Assembly: GCA_937128235.1 (NCBI GenBank)
Contig: CAKZMG010000004.1
Coordinates: forward strand, 1 to 48,328
Reading direction: 5' to 3'
Length of the DNA: 48,328 nt
Origin: an uncultured Verrucomicrobiales bacterium
GTDB lineage: Bacteria > Verrucomicrobiota > Verrucomicrobiia > Verrucomicrobiales > Akkermansiaceae
Below the pieces are notes generated by a model that was not told the DNA's origin, ran no database searches, and saw nothing but the letters and a program-made list of their open reading frames with translations. Each line of letters opens with the position of its first letter. Within the stretch, counting starts at the first letter, position 1. A program made the translations under genes and the position numbers. Below are positions 24,338 through 34,107 of this stretch, piece by piece.

Positions 24338-24393
24338 TTAGCCATTTGCTTCGATGAGATTCATTCTCGTTGAGGTGAATGGCTAAATTTTTT
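24338..24393 (+). terminator. Strong rho-independent terminator
   Basis: Arms 24338-24359 and 24365-24386 pair along 22 bp as RNA, with several G-U pairs (outer TTAGCCATT/AATGGCTAA perfect). The loop is 5 nt and TTTTTT follows at 24388-24393. The G-U pairs work only in plus-strand RNA, consistent with the upstream gene. Confidence 0.85.
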
Positions 24394-24417
24394 GATTGAT
24401 AAATGTTAGGTTTATAA

Positions 24418-24439
24418 TTTTCAAATGGCTATTTGAAAA
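24418..24439. promoter_or_regulatory. Palindromic operator of the TetR-controlled efflux operon
   Basis: TTTTCAAAT (24418-24426) and ATTTGAAAA (24431-24439) are perfect 9-bp arms around GGCT. TTTCAAAT recurs just before the tetR-like ATG (about 24478-24485). This is the size and symmetry expected for a TetR dimer site. Possible -35 elements (TTGAAA, TTGATT) overlap or follow it. Confidence 0.55.
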
Positions 24440-24483
24440 AATGATTTGATTTTTTAGTGTGACTCGGCTAAGTCTCCTTTCAA

Positions 24484-25110
24484 ATGAAACTGGATGCCAA
24501 AGAAAAGCTGATCCGCAGTGCGATAGATGTTTTCGCGGAGCAAGGCTACCGTGATGGCAAGATCGCAGACATCGTGAAGGGTGCTGGTGCGAATATAGCA
24601 GCGGTGAATTATCATTTCGGTTCAAAAGATCAGTTGTTCGTAGCGGCATTACGCCAGGCATTTGCGGATGCAGATGAAATTTATCCCAGCAGGGGAAATC
24701 TAGCAGAGGATGCATCTGCAGAGCAGAAAATAGCTGCCATTGCGCGCGCTATACTGAAACGATCATTGGATGATGGGAAGGCTGGGAATTTCAACCGTAT
24801 CATGAGCCGCACCATGCATGTGCCCGGCTCTCCCGTGGAAATAATACTAAAAGAGGTAGAGGACTTTGAGTTGAAATTCCTCGGTGCCGCACTAAAAGAA
24901 TTTCTGGGTACGAAATCACCTAAACTCATCAACTGGGCGGTGGCTGTATTTATTTCACTAGCAACGATGATTTCAAAATGTCCCGTAGGTGCGAAGGAGC
25001 ATCTATTTAGCCAGAAGCCTAAGCAAAGCCAAATAGACTCAATGATAGAGTCACAGATTGATGCCATCTTTGCAGCGCTCAAAGCTCTGCCCAAACAATT
25101 CCCAAAATAA
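24484..25110 (+). CDS. TetR/AcrR-family repressor
   Basis: 208 residues. N-terminal TetR HTH: KEKLIRSAIDVFAEQGYRDG, then KIADIVKGAGANIAAVNYHF, the canonical recognition helix ending, with GSKDQLF. The C-terminal ligand domain (NFNRIMSRTMHVPGSPVEII) resembles that of CecR/YbiH-type regulators of efflux. It is the first gene of the efflux operon; the channel gene starts 7 bp after it. Likely an autorepressor relieved by a drug or toxic metabolite. Confidence 0.92.
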   Translation: MKLDAKEKLIRSAIDVFAEQGYRDGKIADIVKGAGANIAAVNYHFGSKDQLFVAALRQAFADADEIYPSRGNLAEDASAEQKIAAIARAILKRSLDDGKAGNFNRIMSRTMHVPGSPVEIILKEVEDFELKFLGAALKEFLGTKSPKLINWAVAVFISLATMISKCPVGAKEHLFSQKPKQSQIDSMIESQIDAIFAALKALPKQFPK

Positions 25111-25117
25111 ATAGACC

Positions 25118-26503
25118 ATGAAAACTAAACACATCATTTTCACCTCAATCTTTCCAGCGATTGCACTGATTTCTTCATGTAAGAACATGCCGCTAGAGCC
25201 AAAATCTAAGTCTCAAAATGCGAATCAGACATTAGCCATTCCTGAGAAATTTGATTCTACAACTCTTCCCGTGCCTGAAGTGGCGAATGGTCTGCTCTCT
25301 CTCTTTTCAGACGCGGAGTTAAGCCGCTATGTGAAGCAGGCATTAAAATCGAACCCAAATCTGCAGACTAGTCTCGCTCGTTTAGAGGAAGCGGGATTCA
25401 ATACTCGCAAGTCATACGCTCCCGGTGTGCCGGCACTATCAGCTGGTGCTGGGCTCGGTCGAAGACGGGCGAATGGCTCTAACGCTGGACTGTATTCCGC
25501 CACGCTGGATGCTCAATGGGAAGTGGATGTCTGGGGGCGTATTCGTGCAGGGATCAATGCCGCGTCACAAAGTCAGGCAGCACTGGCAGCGGATCATGAA
25601 GCGGCAAGACAGTCGATAGCCGCACAGACCATGCAGGCTTACTTCTCGCTCATTGCGTCAGAAAAATTGTTAGATCTCTCGCAGCGGAGGTTAGCTATAT
25701 TTGAGAAAACAGCCAGTCTGGTAAATCGCCGATTTGAAGCTGGTACTGGTAAGTTAAGTGATCTCGATCTTGCCCGAACCGATGTGGAAAATACACGCGG
25801 GCAAGTAGAGCAGCGCAAGAATGCGCGTGACCAAGCCGCTCGTCAGTTAGCGGCTCTCACAGGCAGCTATCCAAATACGCGAGCATCAGCGAAAAATTAT
25901 CCTGCATTGAAGCGGAGTGTTCCTGCCGGGATTCCATCTTCTGTGCTGCTAAACCGACCAGACATCCATGCTGCTTACGCGCGTATCTTGGCGGCAGATT
26001 CCCGAGTCACCGTGGCTCACCGTGACCTTTATCCTCGGTTTCCGCTCACGGCTAGTGCGGGGCAGCAGTCTAACATTTTGAAGAAACTAGCAGATACAAA
26101 TTTCAGTGTCTGGTCCATTGCGGGAAATCTAACAGCACCCATACTCGATGGTGGTAGCCGCCGCGCTGAGCTAGGAGCAGCCAATGCTCGCGCTAAGCAA
26201 GCACTGTCAAATTATCGCTCCACTGTCCTTAGCGCATTCCAAGAAGTTGAAAATGCGCTGGGGTCAGAATATTATCTCAAGAGACAACAACTCTCCTATA
26301 AAAATGCCCTAAAAGCTGCCAAAAATGCGGAGTCTAGCACACAGAGAAATTACGAAAACGGCTTAGTAGAAATACTCACTTTACTCGATGCTCAGCGCAG
26401 ATCCTTCAGCACTGAAGAGTCATTGATTAATACCGAAGCCCTCAGATTTCAAAATCGTGTTAGCCTCGCGCTAGCTTTAGGAAACGGAGGCAAAGGACTC
26501 TAA
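25118..26503 (+). CDS. Outer-membrane efflux lipoprotein (NodT/OprM family)
   Basis: 461 residues. A signal peptide with lipobox (ALISSC) anchors it to the outer membrane. Two TolC repeats are visible: LSRYVKQALKSNPNLQTSLA with VDVWGRIRAGINAASQSQAA, and GIPSSVLLNRPDIHAAYARI with FQEVENALGSEYYLKRQQL. The LLNRPDI and DVWGR motifs are typical of the NodT/OprM group. It forms the exit duct of the downstream MFP-RND pair. Confidence 0.92.
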   Translation: MKTKHIIFTSIFPAIALISSCKNMPLEPKSKSQNANQTLAIPEKFDSTTLPVPEVANGLLSLFSDAELSRYVKQALKSNPNLQTSLARLEEAGFNTRKSYAPGVPALSAGAGLGRRRANGSNAGLYSATLDAQWEVDVWGRIRAGINAASQSQAALAADHEAARQSIAAQTMQAYFSLIASEKLLDLSQRRLAIFEKTASLVNRRFEAGTGKLSDLDLARTDVENTRGQVEQRKNARDQAARQLAALTGSYPNTRASAKNYPALKRSVPAGIPSSVLLNRPDIHAAYARILAADSRVTVAHRDLYPRFPLTASAGQQSNILKKLADTNFSVWSIAGNLTAPILDGGSRRAELGAANARAKQALSNYRSTVLSAFQEVENALGSEYYLKRQQLSYKNALKAAKNAESSTQRNYENGLVEILTLLDAQRRSFSTEESLINTEALRFQNRVSLALALGNGGKGL

Positions 26504-26519
26504 CAATTTCTATCTACCC

Positions 26520-27650
26520 ATGAAAGATTTCATTAAAATCATTATCCCGCTAGCCATCATCGGTCTAGCTGTCTTAGGCTTCATAGGGCTCAAGGCTAGT
26601 AAGAAGGAACCCAAGCCTAAGGAGCAACCTGAGATTATTACCAGCGTGGATGTTATCCAATCAAGACTTGCCACGCATGCGACCAAAGCGGAGACATTCG
26701 GAACGGTGCGTAGTAAATTTGAAACAAAAATTTCTGCACAAGTGAGTGGTAAAATCATTGAGCTGTCACCACAGTTTCTGGTCGGAAAAAGGGTGTCTTC
26801 TGGTACCATCTTAGCGGTTTTAGATGATACAGACTACATTGCCGTGTTAGCTCAACAGCAAGCGAATTTAACCATCGCAGAACGTAGCTTAGATGAAGAA
26901 AAATTACGTGCCGAGCAAGCCGCACAGGATTGGCTAGCATCAGGCAGAGAACTAGCAACAGCATCAGACTTCGTGCTGAGGAAACCGCAGTTAGCCGCTG
27001 CAAAAGCGTCTATCGATGCCACTAAAGCCATTATAGAGAAGGCAAAAGCGGATATTGATCGCACTAAAATAATTGCTCCCTTTGATTCTATAGTTAGTTC
27101 TAGAAATGTTTCGCTTGGAGATTTTTCTACGCCACAAACGATTCTCGGAAGCCTCATTTCCAGTGACCAAGCAGAAATTTATCTTCCACTCACAGCAGAG
27201 CAGAACCAGCAGATCGCTCCTGATGCAAACACAGAAATAAAACTTACCTCTAACACATCCGAATCATCTGCTACTTGGACAGCTAAATTTTCTCGCTACG
27301 CACCCACTATTGATACCAAGAACCAAGTGACTTATCTTATCGCTACGATTGATGATCCATACGGTGACAAGCCACTCCCTGTTGGCACTTTCGTCAATGC
27401 TTCGATACCAGCTAAGACTATTAAAAATGCCTACAGTGTCCCCGAGAGTGCGCTAGTGAATGATGCTTATATATGGATGGTGAGTGATGAAAATAAGCTC
27501 GTGAAGACAAATGCTATCAGGCTGTTTAGTCTTCCCAGTGGGATGTTGATCATCAAGTTAGACGATAAAACTAATGAAGAAATAAAGGTAGTCTCGCGTC
27601 CTCTTTCCACATTCAAAGATGGCATGAAAGTCCAGATTTCTAACCTCTAA
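26520..27650 (+). CDS. RND efflux membrane-fusion protein (HlyD/AcrA family)
   Basis: 376 residues with an N-terminal membrane segment (IIIPLAIIGLAVLGFIGL). Then a lipoyl half (SGKIIELSPQFLVGKRVSSG), an alpha-helical hairpin (about 110-175, Ala/Gln/Glu/Lys-rich), a second lipoyl half (IIAPFDSIVSSRNVSLGDF), a beta-barrel and a membrane-proximal domain. It connects the NodT channel and the pump. The next gene begins within 31 bp. It carries one 13-mer at 27239-27251. Confidence 0.92.
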   Translation: MKDFIKIIIPLAIIGLAVLGFIGLKASKKEPKPKEQPEIITSVDVIQSRLATHATKAETFGTVRSKFETKISAQVSGKIIELSPQFLVGKRVSSGTILAVLDDTDYIAVLAQQQANLTIAERSLDEEKLRAEQAAQDWLASGRELATASDFVLRKPQLAAAKASIDATKAIIEKAKADIDRTKIIAPFDSIVSSRNVSLGDFSTPQTILGSLISSDQAEIYLPLTAEQNQQIAPDANTEIKLTSNTSESSATWTAKFSRYAPTIDTKNQVTYLIATIDDPYGDKPLPVGTFVNASIPAKTIKNAYSVPESALVNDAYIWMVSDENKLVKTNAIRLFSLPSGMLIIKLDDKTNEEIKVVSRPLSTFKDGMKVQISNL

Positions 27651-27680
27651 TCTTTGCATCAAATTTTAAATCAAGATTCC

Positions 27681-30600
27681 ATGAATCTAACAGAACAACA
27701 AAAACATCCCTTCATTCACTGGTTCGCATCGAATCCAGTAGTGGCGAATATTCTCATGCTCACCATCCTGTGCGCGGGTGTCTTTACCGCGTTTACGGTA
27801 AGGAAAGAGGGTTTCCCTGCATTCGCGGCTGAGACTGTCACGGTGCGCGTGCCTATTCGTGGGGGGACTCCAGAGGATGTTGAGCGCGGTGTTTCTATCA
27901 AGATAGAAGAAGCAATTGAATCTGTTGAGGGCATAGATCACATTCGCTCTGTGTCCTCAGATAATATCGCCACAGTCACTATTAATGCGAAAGAAGGTTA
28001 CGACATAAAGAAACTGTTAGATGATGTAAAAATTCGCGTTGATGCTATTCCTAGATTGCCAGAGCAAGCAGAAAAGCCAGTCGTCACTGAGAAGAAACGC
28101 GAGAACATCGTCCTCTGGGTAGAGCTGCATGGTGATGTGCCACTTGCGGAGAGAAAGGAAGCTGCTAGAAAGCTCAGAGATGTTCTTCTGCGTCAGCCAG
28201 CTATCTCTAAAATTGAAACTTTTGGAGCGCCAGATTATGAAATTTCAATCGAGCCATCAGAAGAGAAACTCCGTCGCTACCAGCTAACTTTTAGCGAAGT
28301 GGCAGATGCCGTTTCTAACAATTCCATCAATCTCGGAGGCGGTGATATTAAGTCAGATCGCGGTGATATATCGCTCCGTTCCCGCCACCAAGCTTATCGT
28401 AAAAAAGACTTTGAGAACATTCTACTCCGCAGTAGTGAAGACGGCACTCGCATCTACTTAAAGGATGTAGCCACAGTGCGCGATGACTTTGTGGATCAAG
28501 AAACTTTAAACCGCTTCAACGGCATCCCCACGACGAGTCTCAAGATCATCACAGAAGGAAATGATGACATCATCAATGCGGTGAAGCAGGCGAGAGAAAC
28601 CCTAGAAGAATATAAAGATCTGCCAGATGGTGTGACACTCACTAGCTGGCTAGACGGCTCTACAAATATTCGTGATCGTCTCGTTCTACTCGGGAAAAAT
28701 GGTGGCACGGGAATCCTCCTCGTTCTCATTATCCTCATGCTCTTCCTCAATCTCCGCCTCGCATTTTGGGTCGCGTTAGGTATTCCTATTTCGCTTGCTG
28801 GAGCCGCTATTTTGTTCCCTCTTCCAGGCATAGACATGTCCATCAATGTGCTATCCTCATTTGGTTTCCTTGTCGTTTTAGGAATCGTGGTTGATGATGC
28901 CATCGTCATCGGTGAATCCATTTATTCCGAAAAGGAAAACGCTAAAAACCCCGCCAGTAAATCTAGTCCTATCAACACGACTGTTAGAGGTGTGAGCAAG
29001 GTTGTGACCCCTGCTACCTTCGGAGTCATTACCACCATTGCAGCCTTTCTTCCGCTTACTCAGGTGAGTGGTAGATTAGGAAATGTCTTTGGTCAGATTG
29101 CTGTAGCGGTCATCTTCTGCCTTATCTTTTCACTCATCGAATCCAAGCTCATCTTGCCATCTCACCTCGCGCACATTGATGTCCATAAGCAGCCAAAGAA
29201 CCCAATATCGTGCGCATGGGCTAAGCTACAAAAAGCCATAGCGAATGGTCTGCAATGGGTGATTAATCAATTGTATCGACCGTTCATCCGAGTGTGTATT
29301 AGTTGGCGGTATGCTGTGCTCGCCAGTTTCATTGCTATTTTAATTCTAGTGATTGGGCTGTTCCCAGCGGGTCAACTTCGCTTCGTGTTTTTCCCTAACA
29401 TTTACCGTGACAATGTATCTGCTCTTATCGAGCTAGAGCAGGGGCAATCCGTGGATTACCTTCACCAGCAAGCCCTCCGTGTGGAAGCTGCGGCAAATGA
29501 ACTGGGTGCAGAGTATAAAGAAAAGTATGGGCAAAACCCATTCAAGCATATCCAGATCTCAGCGAGTACAGATAATAAAGCAGCTGTAGCGGCTGAGCTT
29601 ACCCGCTCCACCACGAGGCAAAATTTAGACACTGCTACCATCATCAGGGAGTGGCAAAAGAGGGTGGGGGAAATAGCCGGAGCTCGCTCGCTAGCATTCA
29701 CCGCCAGAGCGGGTCCTCCAGGTGGAGACATCGTTATCAATCTCGAAGGAGATGATCTCAATCAACTGAAAACTGTAGCGGATGATCTCAAGAAAACCAT
29801 CGCCACTTACCCTGGAACATACAGCATTATCGATACCTTTGATTCTGGTAAACCAGAGATTCAATACCCGATCACACCTGCGGGTCAGGCAGCGGGGCTC
29901 TCTCAGGGTGATCTCGCTCGCAATGTGCGTGATGCCTTTTACGGTAGAGAGGCTCAGCGTGTCCAGCGCGGCAGAGATGAGGTCCGCATCATGGTGCGCT
30001 ATCCGCTGGAAGACCGGGAGAATCTCAGCACTCTGCGTGATATGCGCGTGCGTAAACCAGATGGGACAGCGGTGCCATTCTCGACTGTGGCAGAGACAAA
30101 ATATTCATCATCCTTAGCCTCGATTGAACGCTATGATAACAAGCGCATCGTAGCGGTAGAAGCGCGGATTGATAAAGCGGTCACCACGCCAGATGAGGTA
30201 AACAAAAGGCTTCAAGAAGAGTTCTTCCCAACGATGAAAGCCCAGTATCCGAACATCACTACTAGTCCTAGTGGTGAAATTGAGCAGCGCATGAAATCCA
30301 TGCAGTCGCTCATTCGAGGTTTTGTTATCTCCATCATTCTCATTTATATCCTCATCGCCATCCCGCTAAAAAGTTATACCAAGCCACTCATCATCATGTC
30401 CGTCATACCGTTCGGTATCATTGGTGCGCTACTGGGGCACTACATCATCGGGATTCCCGTGAGTATTCTCTCCGTCTTTGGAATACTCGCGCTTAGCGGA
30501 GTGGTGGTGAATGATAGCCTAGTGCTGGTCTGCCGTATCGATGATCTGAGAGCGGAAGGAACAAATCTGTTAGACGCGTGTCGCCGTGCAGGTGCAGATC

Positions 30601-30818
30601 GCTTCCGCGCGATTCTTCTGACTTCGCTGACCACCTTCTTCGGGCTCGCACCACTGCTGTTAGAAAAGGAAGTCCAGGCACAGTTTCTGAAGCCCATGGT
30701 CGCATCACTCGCCTTCGGCATACTTTTCGCCACCGTCATCACGCTCGTCCTACTACCGACTCTGATGATCATCGCACGCGATATAAAATACGGATTTAAA
30801 AAATACTGGAGTATGTAA
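27681..30818 (+). CDS. RND multidrug efflux permease (HAE family, AcrB-like)
   Basis: 1,045 residues from ATG 27681; a TTG nine codons upstream is in frame, but the conserved HPFIHWFASNPVVANIL start supports the ATG. Features: the first membrane helix and porter domains, VRVPIRGGTPEDVERGVS, TM4 with the proton-relay Asp pair (LGIVVDDAIVIGESIYSE), the loop to TM7, and a C-terminal half repeating the fold (FGILALSGVVVNDSLVLV). The missing N-terminal metal-type signature and the TetR context favour an organic substrate. It pumps periplasmic or membrane toxicants out through the NodT channel using the proton gradient. Confidence 0.93.
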   Translation: MNLTEQQKHPFIHWFASNPVVANILMLTILCAGVFTAFTVRKEGFPAFAAETVTVRVPIRGGTPEDVERGVSIKIEEAIESVEGIDHIRSVSSDNIATVTINAKEGYDIKKLLDDVKIRVDAIPRLPEQAEKPVVTEKKRENIVLWVELHGDVPLAERKEAARKLRDVLLRQPAISKIETFGAPDYEISIEPSEEKLRRYQLTFSEVADAVSNNSINLGGGDIKSDRGDISLRSRHQAYRKKDFENILLRSSEDGTRIYLKDVATVRDDFVDQETLNRFNGIPTTSLKIITEGNDDIINAVKQARETLEEYKDLPDGVTLTSWLDGSTNIRDRLVLLGKNGGTGILLVLIILMLFLNLRLAFWVALGIPISLAGAAILFPLPGIDMSINVLSSFGFLVVLGIVVDDAIVIGESIYSEKENAKNPASKSSPINTTVRGVSKVVTPATFGVITTIAAFLPLTQVSGRLGNVFGQIAVAVIFCLIFSLIESKLILPSHLAHIDVHKQPKNPISCAWAKLQKAIANGLQWVINQLYRPFIRVCISWRYAVLASFIAILILVIGLFPAGQLRFVFFPNIYRDNVSALIELEQGQSVDYLHQQALRVEAAANELGAEYKEKYGQNPFKHIQISASTDNKAAVAAELTRSTTRQNLDTATIIREWQKRVGEIAGARSLAFTARAGPPGGDIVINLEGDDLNQLKTVADDLKKTIATYPGTYSIIDTFDSGKPEIQYPITPAGQAAGLSQGDLARNVRDAFYGREAQRVQRGRDEVRIMVRYPLEDRENLSTLRDMRVRKPDGTAVPFSTVAETKYSSSLASIERYDNKRIVAVEARIDKAVTTPDEVNKRLQEEFFPTMKAQYPNITTSPSGEIEQRMKSMQSLIRGFVISIILIYILIAIPLKSYTKPLIIMSVIPFGIIGALLGHYIIGIPVSILSVFGILALSGVVVNDSLVLVCRIDDLRAEGTNLLDACRRAGADRFRAILLTSLTTFFGLAPLLLEKEVQAQFLKPMVASLAFGILFATVITLVLLPTLMIIARDIKYGFKKYWSM

Positions 30819-30840
30819 TCTTAGTTTAACCTAACCTAGC

Positions 30841-31947
30841 CTAGCATAGCCCATTCATCTCAGCCTTAAGCGCCATGTAGCCGGGTAAAATAATGCCATG
30901 CATGATCCTCACACGTTGCTCGTGTGGGGCGAAGGCACTCTTCATTGCATTCATGGCTAACTTCTCCAGATCATTTAGACCTAGGTCATAGAGCTCGGTA
31001 GCGATGCTTAGCTCCTGTGACATTTCGGTATCGCTCATCAGGCGGTCATCCGTATTCACGCTGACCCGGAATCCCATTTCATAAAATAACTTAAACGGAT
31101 GCTTCTCCAGGCTCTCACATGCACCAGTGTGGACATTACTAGACAGACACATTTCTAATGGAATGCGATGATCTAAAACATGCCGAGCAAGACTTCCCAG
31201 AATCACATTTCCCTCAGCATCATGACTCACATCATCTAACAACCGCGTCCCGTGACCTAAGCGATGCGCTCCGCACCACTGCAATGCCTGCCAGATGGAA
31301 TCCATCCCGTATGCCTCACCAGCATGAATGGTGATGTTAAAATTAGCCCGCTGAATGGCTTGAAATGCCTCGATGTGTTTCTTAGGTGGGAAGCCCGCTT
31401 CGCCTCCTGCGAGATCAAATCCCACCACACCATTATCACGGTGTTTGATAGCCAGCTCCGCAGCTTCCAGTGAGTCTTCACGGTCACGCATAGCACAGAT
31501 AATGATCCCCCAAGCCACCCCATGATCCTTCTCCGCACGGGTCAGACCAGCCACCACGGCATTCACCACCTCATCAGCTGTTAGAGTCTCACTCACATGG
31601 AAGACAGGAGCAAACCTTACCTCTGCATAGACGACTCCATCGAGCGCCATATCCTCCAGAAATTCATACGCCACGCGCTCCAGGGCATCCTTTCCCTGCA
31701 TCACACCTATCGTATGCGCAAACCCCTCCAGATACTCCGGCAGGTTTCCGCGCTGCGCACCCCGGTGAAACCATTCCCCAAGCTCAGCTGCATCTGTGGT
31801 GGGTAAGCCATCATAGCCAGTTTCCTGTGCGAGCTGGATCACGGTGCTAGGTCTCACGCCTCCATCTAGGTGTTCATGGAGTAGTACTTTCGGGAGCCGT
31901 TTGAAGTCCAGTGTCTCGACTAATTTTTTTCCTCTGGGTGTGCGCAT
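30841..31947 (-). CDS. add: Adenosine deaminase
   Basis: Converts adenosine (or deoxyadenosine) to inosine in purine salvage; cytoplasmic zinc hydrolase of 368 residues. Zinc and catalytic motifs are complete: LLHEHLDG (H24, H26), ITIHAGE (H208, E211), AHRLGHG (H228/H232) and SVNTDD (D300, D301). The adjacent LSSNVHTGA fits adenosine- rather than adenine-deaminase. It converges on the RND pump gene with 22 bp between them. Confidence 0.95.
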   Translation of the reverse strand: MRTPRGKKLVETLDFKRLPKVLLHEHLDGGVRPSTVIQLAQETGYDGLPTTDAAELGEWFHRGAQRGNLPEYLEGFAHTIGVMQGKDALERVAYEFLEDMALDGVVYAEVRFAPVFHVSETLTADEVVNAVVAGLTRAEKDHGVAWGIIICAMRDREDSLEAAELAIKHRDNGVVGFDLAGGEAGFPPKKHIEAFQAIQRANFNITIHAGEAYGMDSIWQALQWCGAHRLGHGTRLLDDVSHDAEGNVILGSLARHVLDHRIPLEMCLSSNVHTGACESLEKHPFKLFYEMGFRVSVNTDDRLMSDTEMSQELSIATELYDLGLNDLEKLAMNAMKSAFAPHEQRVRIMHGIILPGYMALKAEMNGLC

Positions 31948-31965
31948 AGTATAAGTGATTTGAAG

Positions 31966-33024
31966 TTATTTAAACGTGAAAGTGGCTTTCTCATTTTGGT
32001 GGTCTCTTGTTTTACAATCATCTTTTCTGAGTATAAATGAGAAACCACTTTCGAGCGGACATCCCGGGTATTGGGTTAGTAGGAGCTTGGCTTCTTTTGC
32101 AGATCCTCTATCCACTCGGAGTTTTGTTTTTGCTAATATGGGACCTGTCATCTCATACCTTTTGGTGTCTCCTTTAAGCCTGTCTTCTTCCAAGAAATCT
32201 ACTTTTTTATCATTCCCGGAGTAGGCTTCTTGCTTCAGCTTCATCTTCTTTAGAAATGATTTGTCAGTAGAAATTTTACTTGGCTTACTCACGGTATGGA
32301 CTAGGCGGTGAATCATTTCTGGAGGCGTCTCTGGGGACTCATCTGAGCGTGTCCAGGTAGTGAAGCCATCTGGTGTGAACTCATACACGACCTCGCACTT
32401 TATGTCTCCATCACGCTGATGAGTGTATCTCACTTCCGCGGGATTCATCTGAGCGTTACCGTGTTTGAGTATTTTCTGAAATTTATAAGAAATGGTTTTG
32501 GCTTCTGTGATGCGCCGAGCATCCGGATAGATTCTGATAGACCACTTTGGCAGGATAGCGCCATCAGCCTCTTTGTATTGAATGGTCAGGACACCTTTTG
32601 CATTCACTTTAGCGATGTATTTTTCACCTTCATAATAAGCGTGAAATCCCCTACCTTTTCCATCAGCTAAAAGTGGTAGTAACCCCGCTTTAGGAGCGGC
32701 GGTGGGCTTTGCTGTGGGTTCGGTTTCTGGCTCCGTTTTTTTATTCAAGTCGGGGCTAGCATGTTGTTTTTCTTTGGCGGCTTTCAGTTCTTTGAGAAAT
32801 TTTATATCATCGTTACTCAAGCCGCTGATTGGTGTCGCTATTTCTTTGCCTTTGTCAGTTTTGAAAACCACGATCGTTTCTCCCACGAAGATAGCTTCTG
32901 CGGTGATTTTTTTCCCTTTACTGCTGCTCCACTCGCGCATTTCGGCTACGGCACTTGAGCAAAGAGAAATGAAGGCGAGTGCGATAACTATCAGCGATGA
33001 TGAAGAATATTGTGAATTGTTCAT
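31966..33024 (-). CDS. Secreted SHD1-domain protein
   Basis: About 352 residues from ATG 33024 (MNNSQYSSSSLIVIALAFIS gives a signal peptide; an in-frame start at 33051 adds nine residues). Residues just after the signal form an SLA1-homology-1-like domain: MREWSSSKGKKITAEAIFVG, ETIVVFKTDKGKEIATPISG and LSNDDIKFLKEL. A Lys/Pro/Thr-rich linker then leads to a larger beta-rich domain with no recognised family (IRIYPDARRITEAKTISYKF, RHQRDGDIKCEV-like strands). SHD1 domains are frequent in PVC bacteria and their ligand there is unknown. It follows add on the same strand with 18 bp between them. Confidence 0.75.
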   Translation of the reverse strand: MNNSQYSSSSLIVIALAFISLCSSAVAEMREWSSSKGKKITAEAIFVGETIVVFKTDKGKEIATPISGLSNDDIKFLKELKAAKEKQHASPDLNKKTEPETEPTAKPTAAPKAGLLPLLADGKGRGFHAYYEGEKYIAKVNAKGVLTIQYKEADGAILPKWSIRIYPDARRITEAKTISYKFQKILKHGNAQMNPAEVRYTHQRDGDIKCEVVYEFTPDGFTTWTRSDESPETPPEMIHRLVHTVSKPSKISTDKSFLKKMKLKQEAYSGNDKKVDFLEEDRLKGDTKRYEMTGPILAKTKLRVDRGSAKEAKLLLTQYPGCPLESGFSFILRKDDCKTRDHQNEKATFTFK

Positions 33025-33108
33025 TTTATATCCATACCACAGCCTCAGCATTGCTCAATACGAAAGTGGAGAGTTCGTGGTATCTCTGGGCTTGCAGTCC
33101 GTGAGATC

Positions 33109-34107
33109 ATGGGACATGGTGTTGGGGTGACTAGAGATAAAATTATTGAGAGAGCGAGGCGCGTGATCGAGATAGAGCAGCAGGCTATTACTGGTCTGTT
33201 AGAAAATCTTGGGCAGGATTTTGTAGATGCGATAGGGCTGCTCTCATCCGCGGTGGAAGCGAAGAATAAAGTCGTTGTGGTAGGAGTGGGTAAGTCTGGA
33301 AACATCAGCCATAAGATAGCGGCTACTCTGAACTCGACCGGATGCACCGCTGTGGTGCTCAATTCTCAAAATGCGCTTCACGGTGACTTAGGTCTCATCT
33401 CTGATGGTGATGTGGTGCTTGCTCTTTCCTATTCTGGAGAGACTTCTGAGCTGATAGATCTCATCCCATCGATGAAGAGATTCGATGTCAAATTCATCAG
33501 CATTACTGGAAAACTTACCTCTACGTTAGCGAAATTTTCAGACGTAACATTAATCACACCCATCGAGCGTGAGGCTTGCCCTATGAACTTAGCACCTACT
33601 TCTTCATCAACAGCAGCATTGGTGATGGGAGATGCATTAGCCATGGTTCTGTTAGATGCACGCGGGTTTACTGAAGAAGATTTCGCACGCTATCATCCTG
33701 GTGGCTCGCTGGGTAGAGCATTGCTCACTACTGTGGAGGACATCATGCGGAAGGGGGATGCTCTCGCTAAAATCTCACCAGACGTCACGGTAGAAAAAGC
33801 CATTGGAGCCATGAGTAAATCCCGCTCGGGTGCCTGTGTGCTAGTGAATGAAGATGGTGGCTTAGCCGGTGTCTTCACGCATGGAGATTTTGCCAGAGCG
33901 TTTGAACAACATGATTCTGTTAGAGGGAGACTGGTAAGAGAATTTATGACTGAGAAACCGATCACGGTGCAGGCGAACTCGCTCGCGGCAGAGGCGATCA
34001 AAAAGATAGGGAAACACAAGATCGATGACATTGTGGTGCTGGATGATGCTGGCAAGCCAGTGGGGCTAGTGGATACTCAGGATTTTGCGAGATTGAAATT
34101 AATTTAA
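33109..34107 (+). CDS. kdsD: D-arabinose-5-phosphate isomerase (SIS + two CBS domains)
   Basis: Interconverts ribulose-5-phosphate and arabinose-5-phosphate, the first step toward KDO for lipopolysaccharide. 332 residues: SIS domain (VVVVGVGKSGNISHKIAATL; SQNALHGDLGLI; LSYSGETSEL), the diagnostic HPGGSLGRALL around residue 200, then CBS1 (EDIMRKGDALAKISP...) and CBS2 (REFMTEKPITVQANS...). This architecture is standard for KdsD/GutQ and shows the cell makes KDO-type LPS. Stop TAA overlaps the next gene's ATG by one base (TAATG). Contains one 13-mer and three 8-mers. Confidence 0.95.
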   Translation: MGHGVGVTRDKIIERARRVIEIEQQAITGLLENLGQDFVDAIGLLSSAVEAKNKVVVVGVGKSGNISHKIAATLNSTGCTAVVLNSQNALHGDLGLISDGDVVLALSYSGETSELIDLIPSMKRFDVKFISITGKLTSTLAKFSDVTLITPIEREACPMNLAPTSSSTAALVMGDALAMVLLDARGFTEEDFARYHPGGSLGRALLTTVEDIMRKGDALAKISPDVTVEKAIGAMSKSRSGACVLVNEDGGLAGVFTHGDFARAFEQHDSVRGRLVREFMTEKPITVQANSLAAEAIKKIGKHKIDDIVVLDDAGKPVGLVDTQDFARLKLI

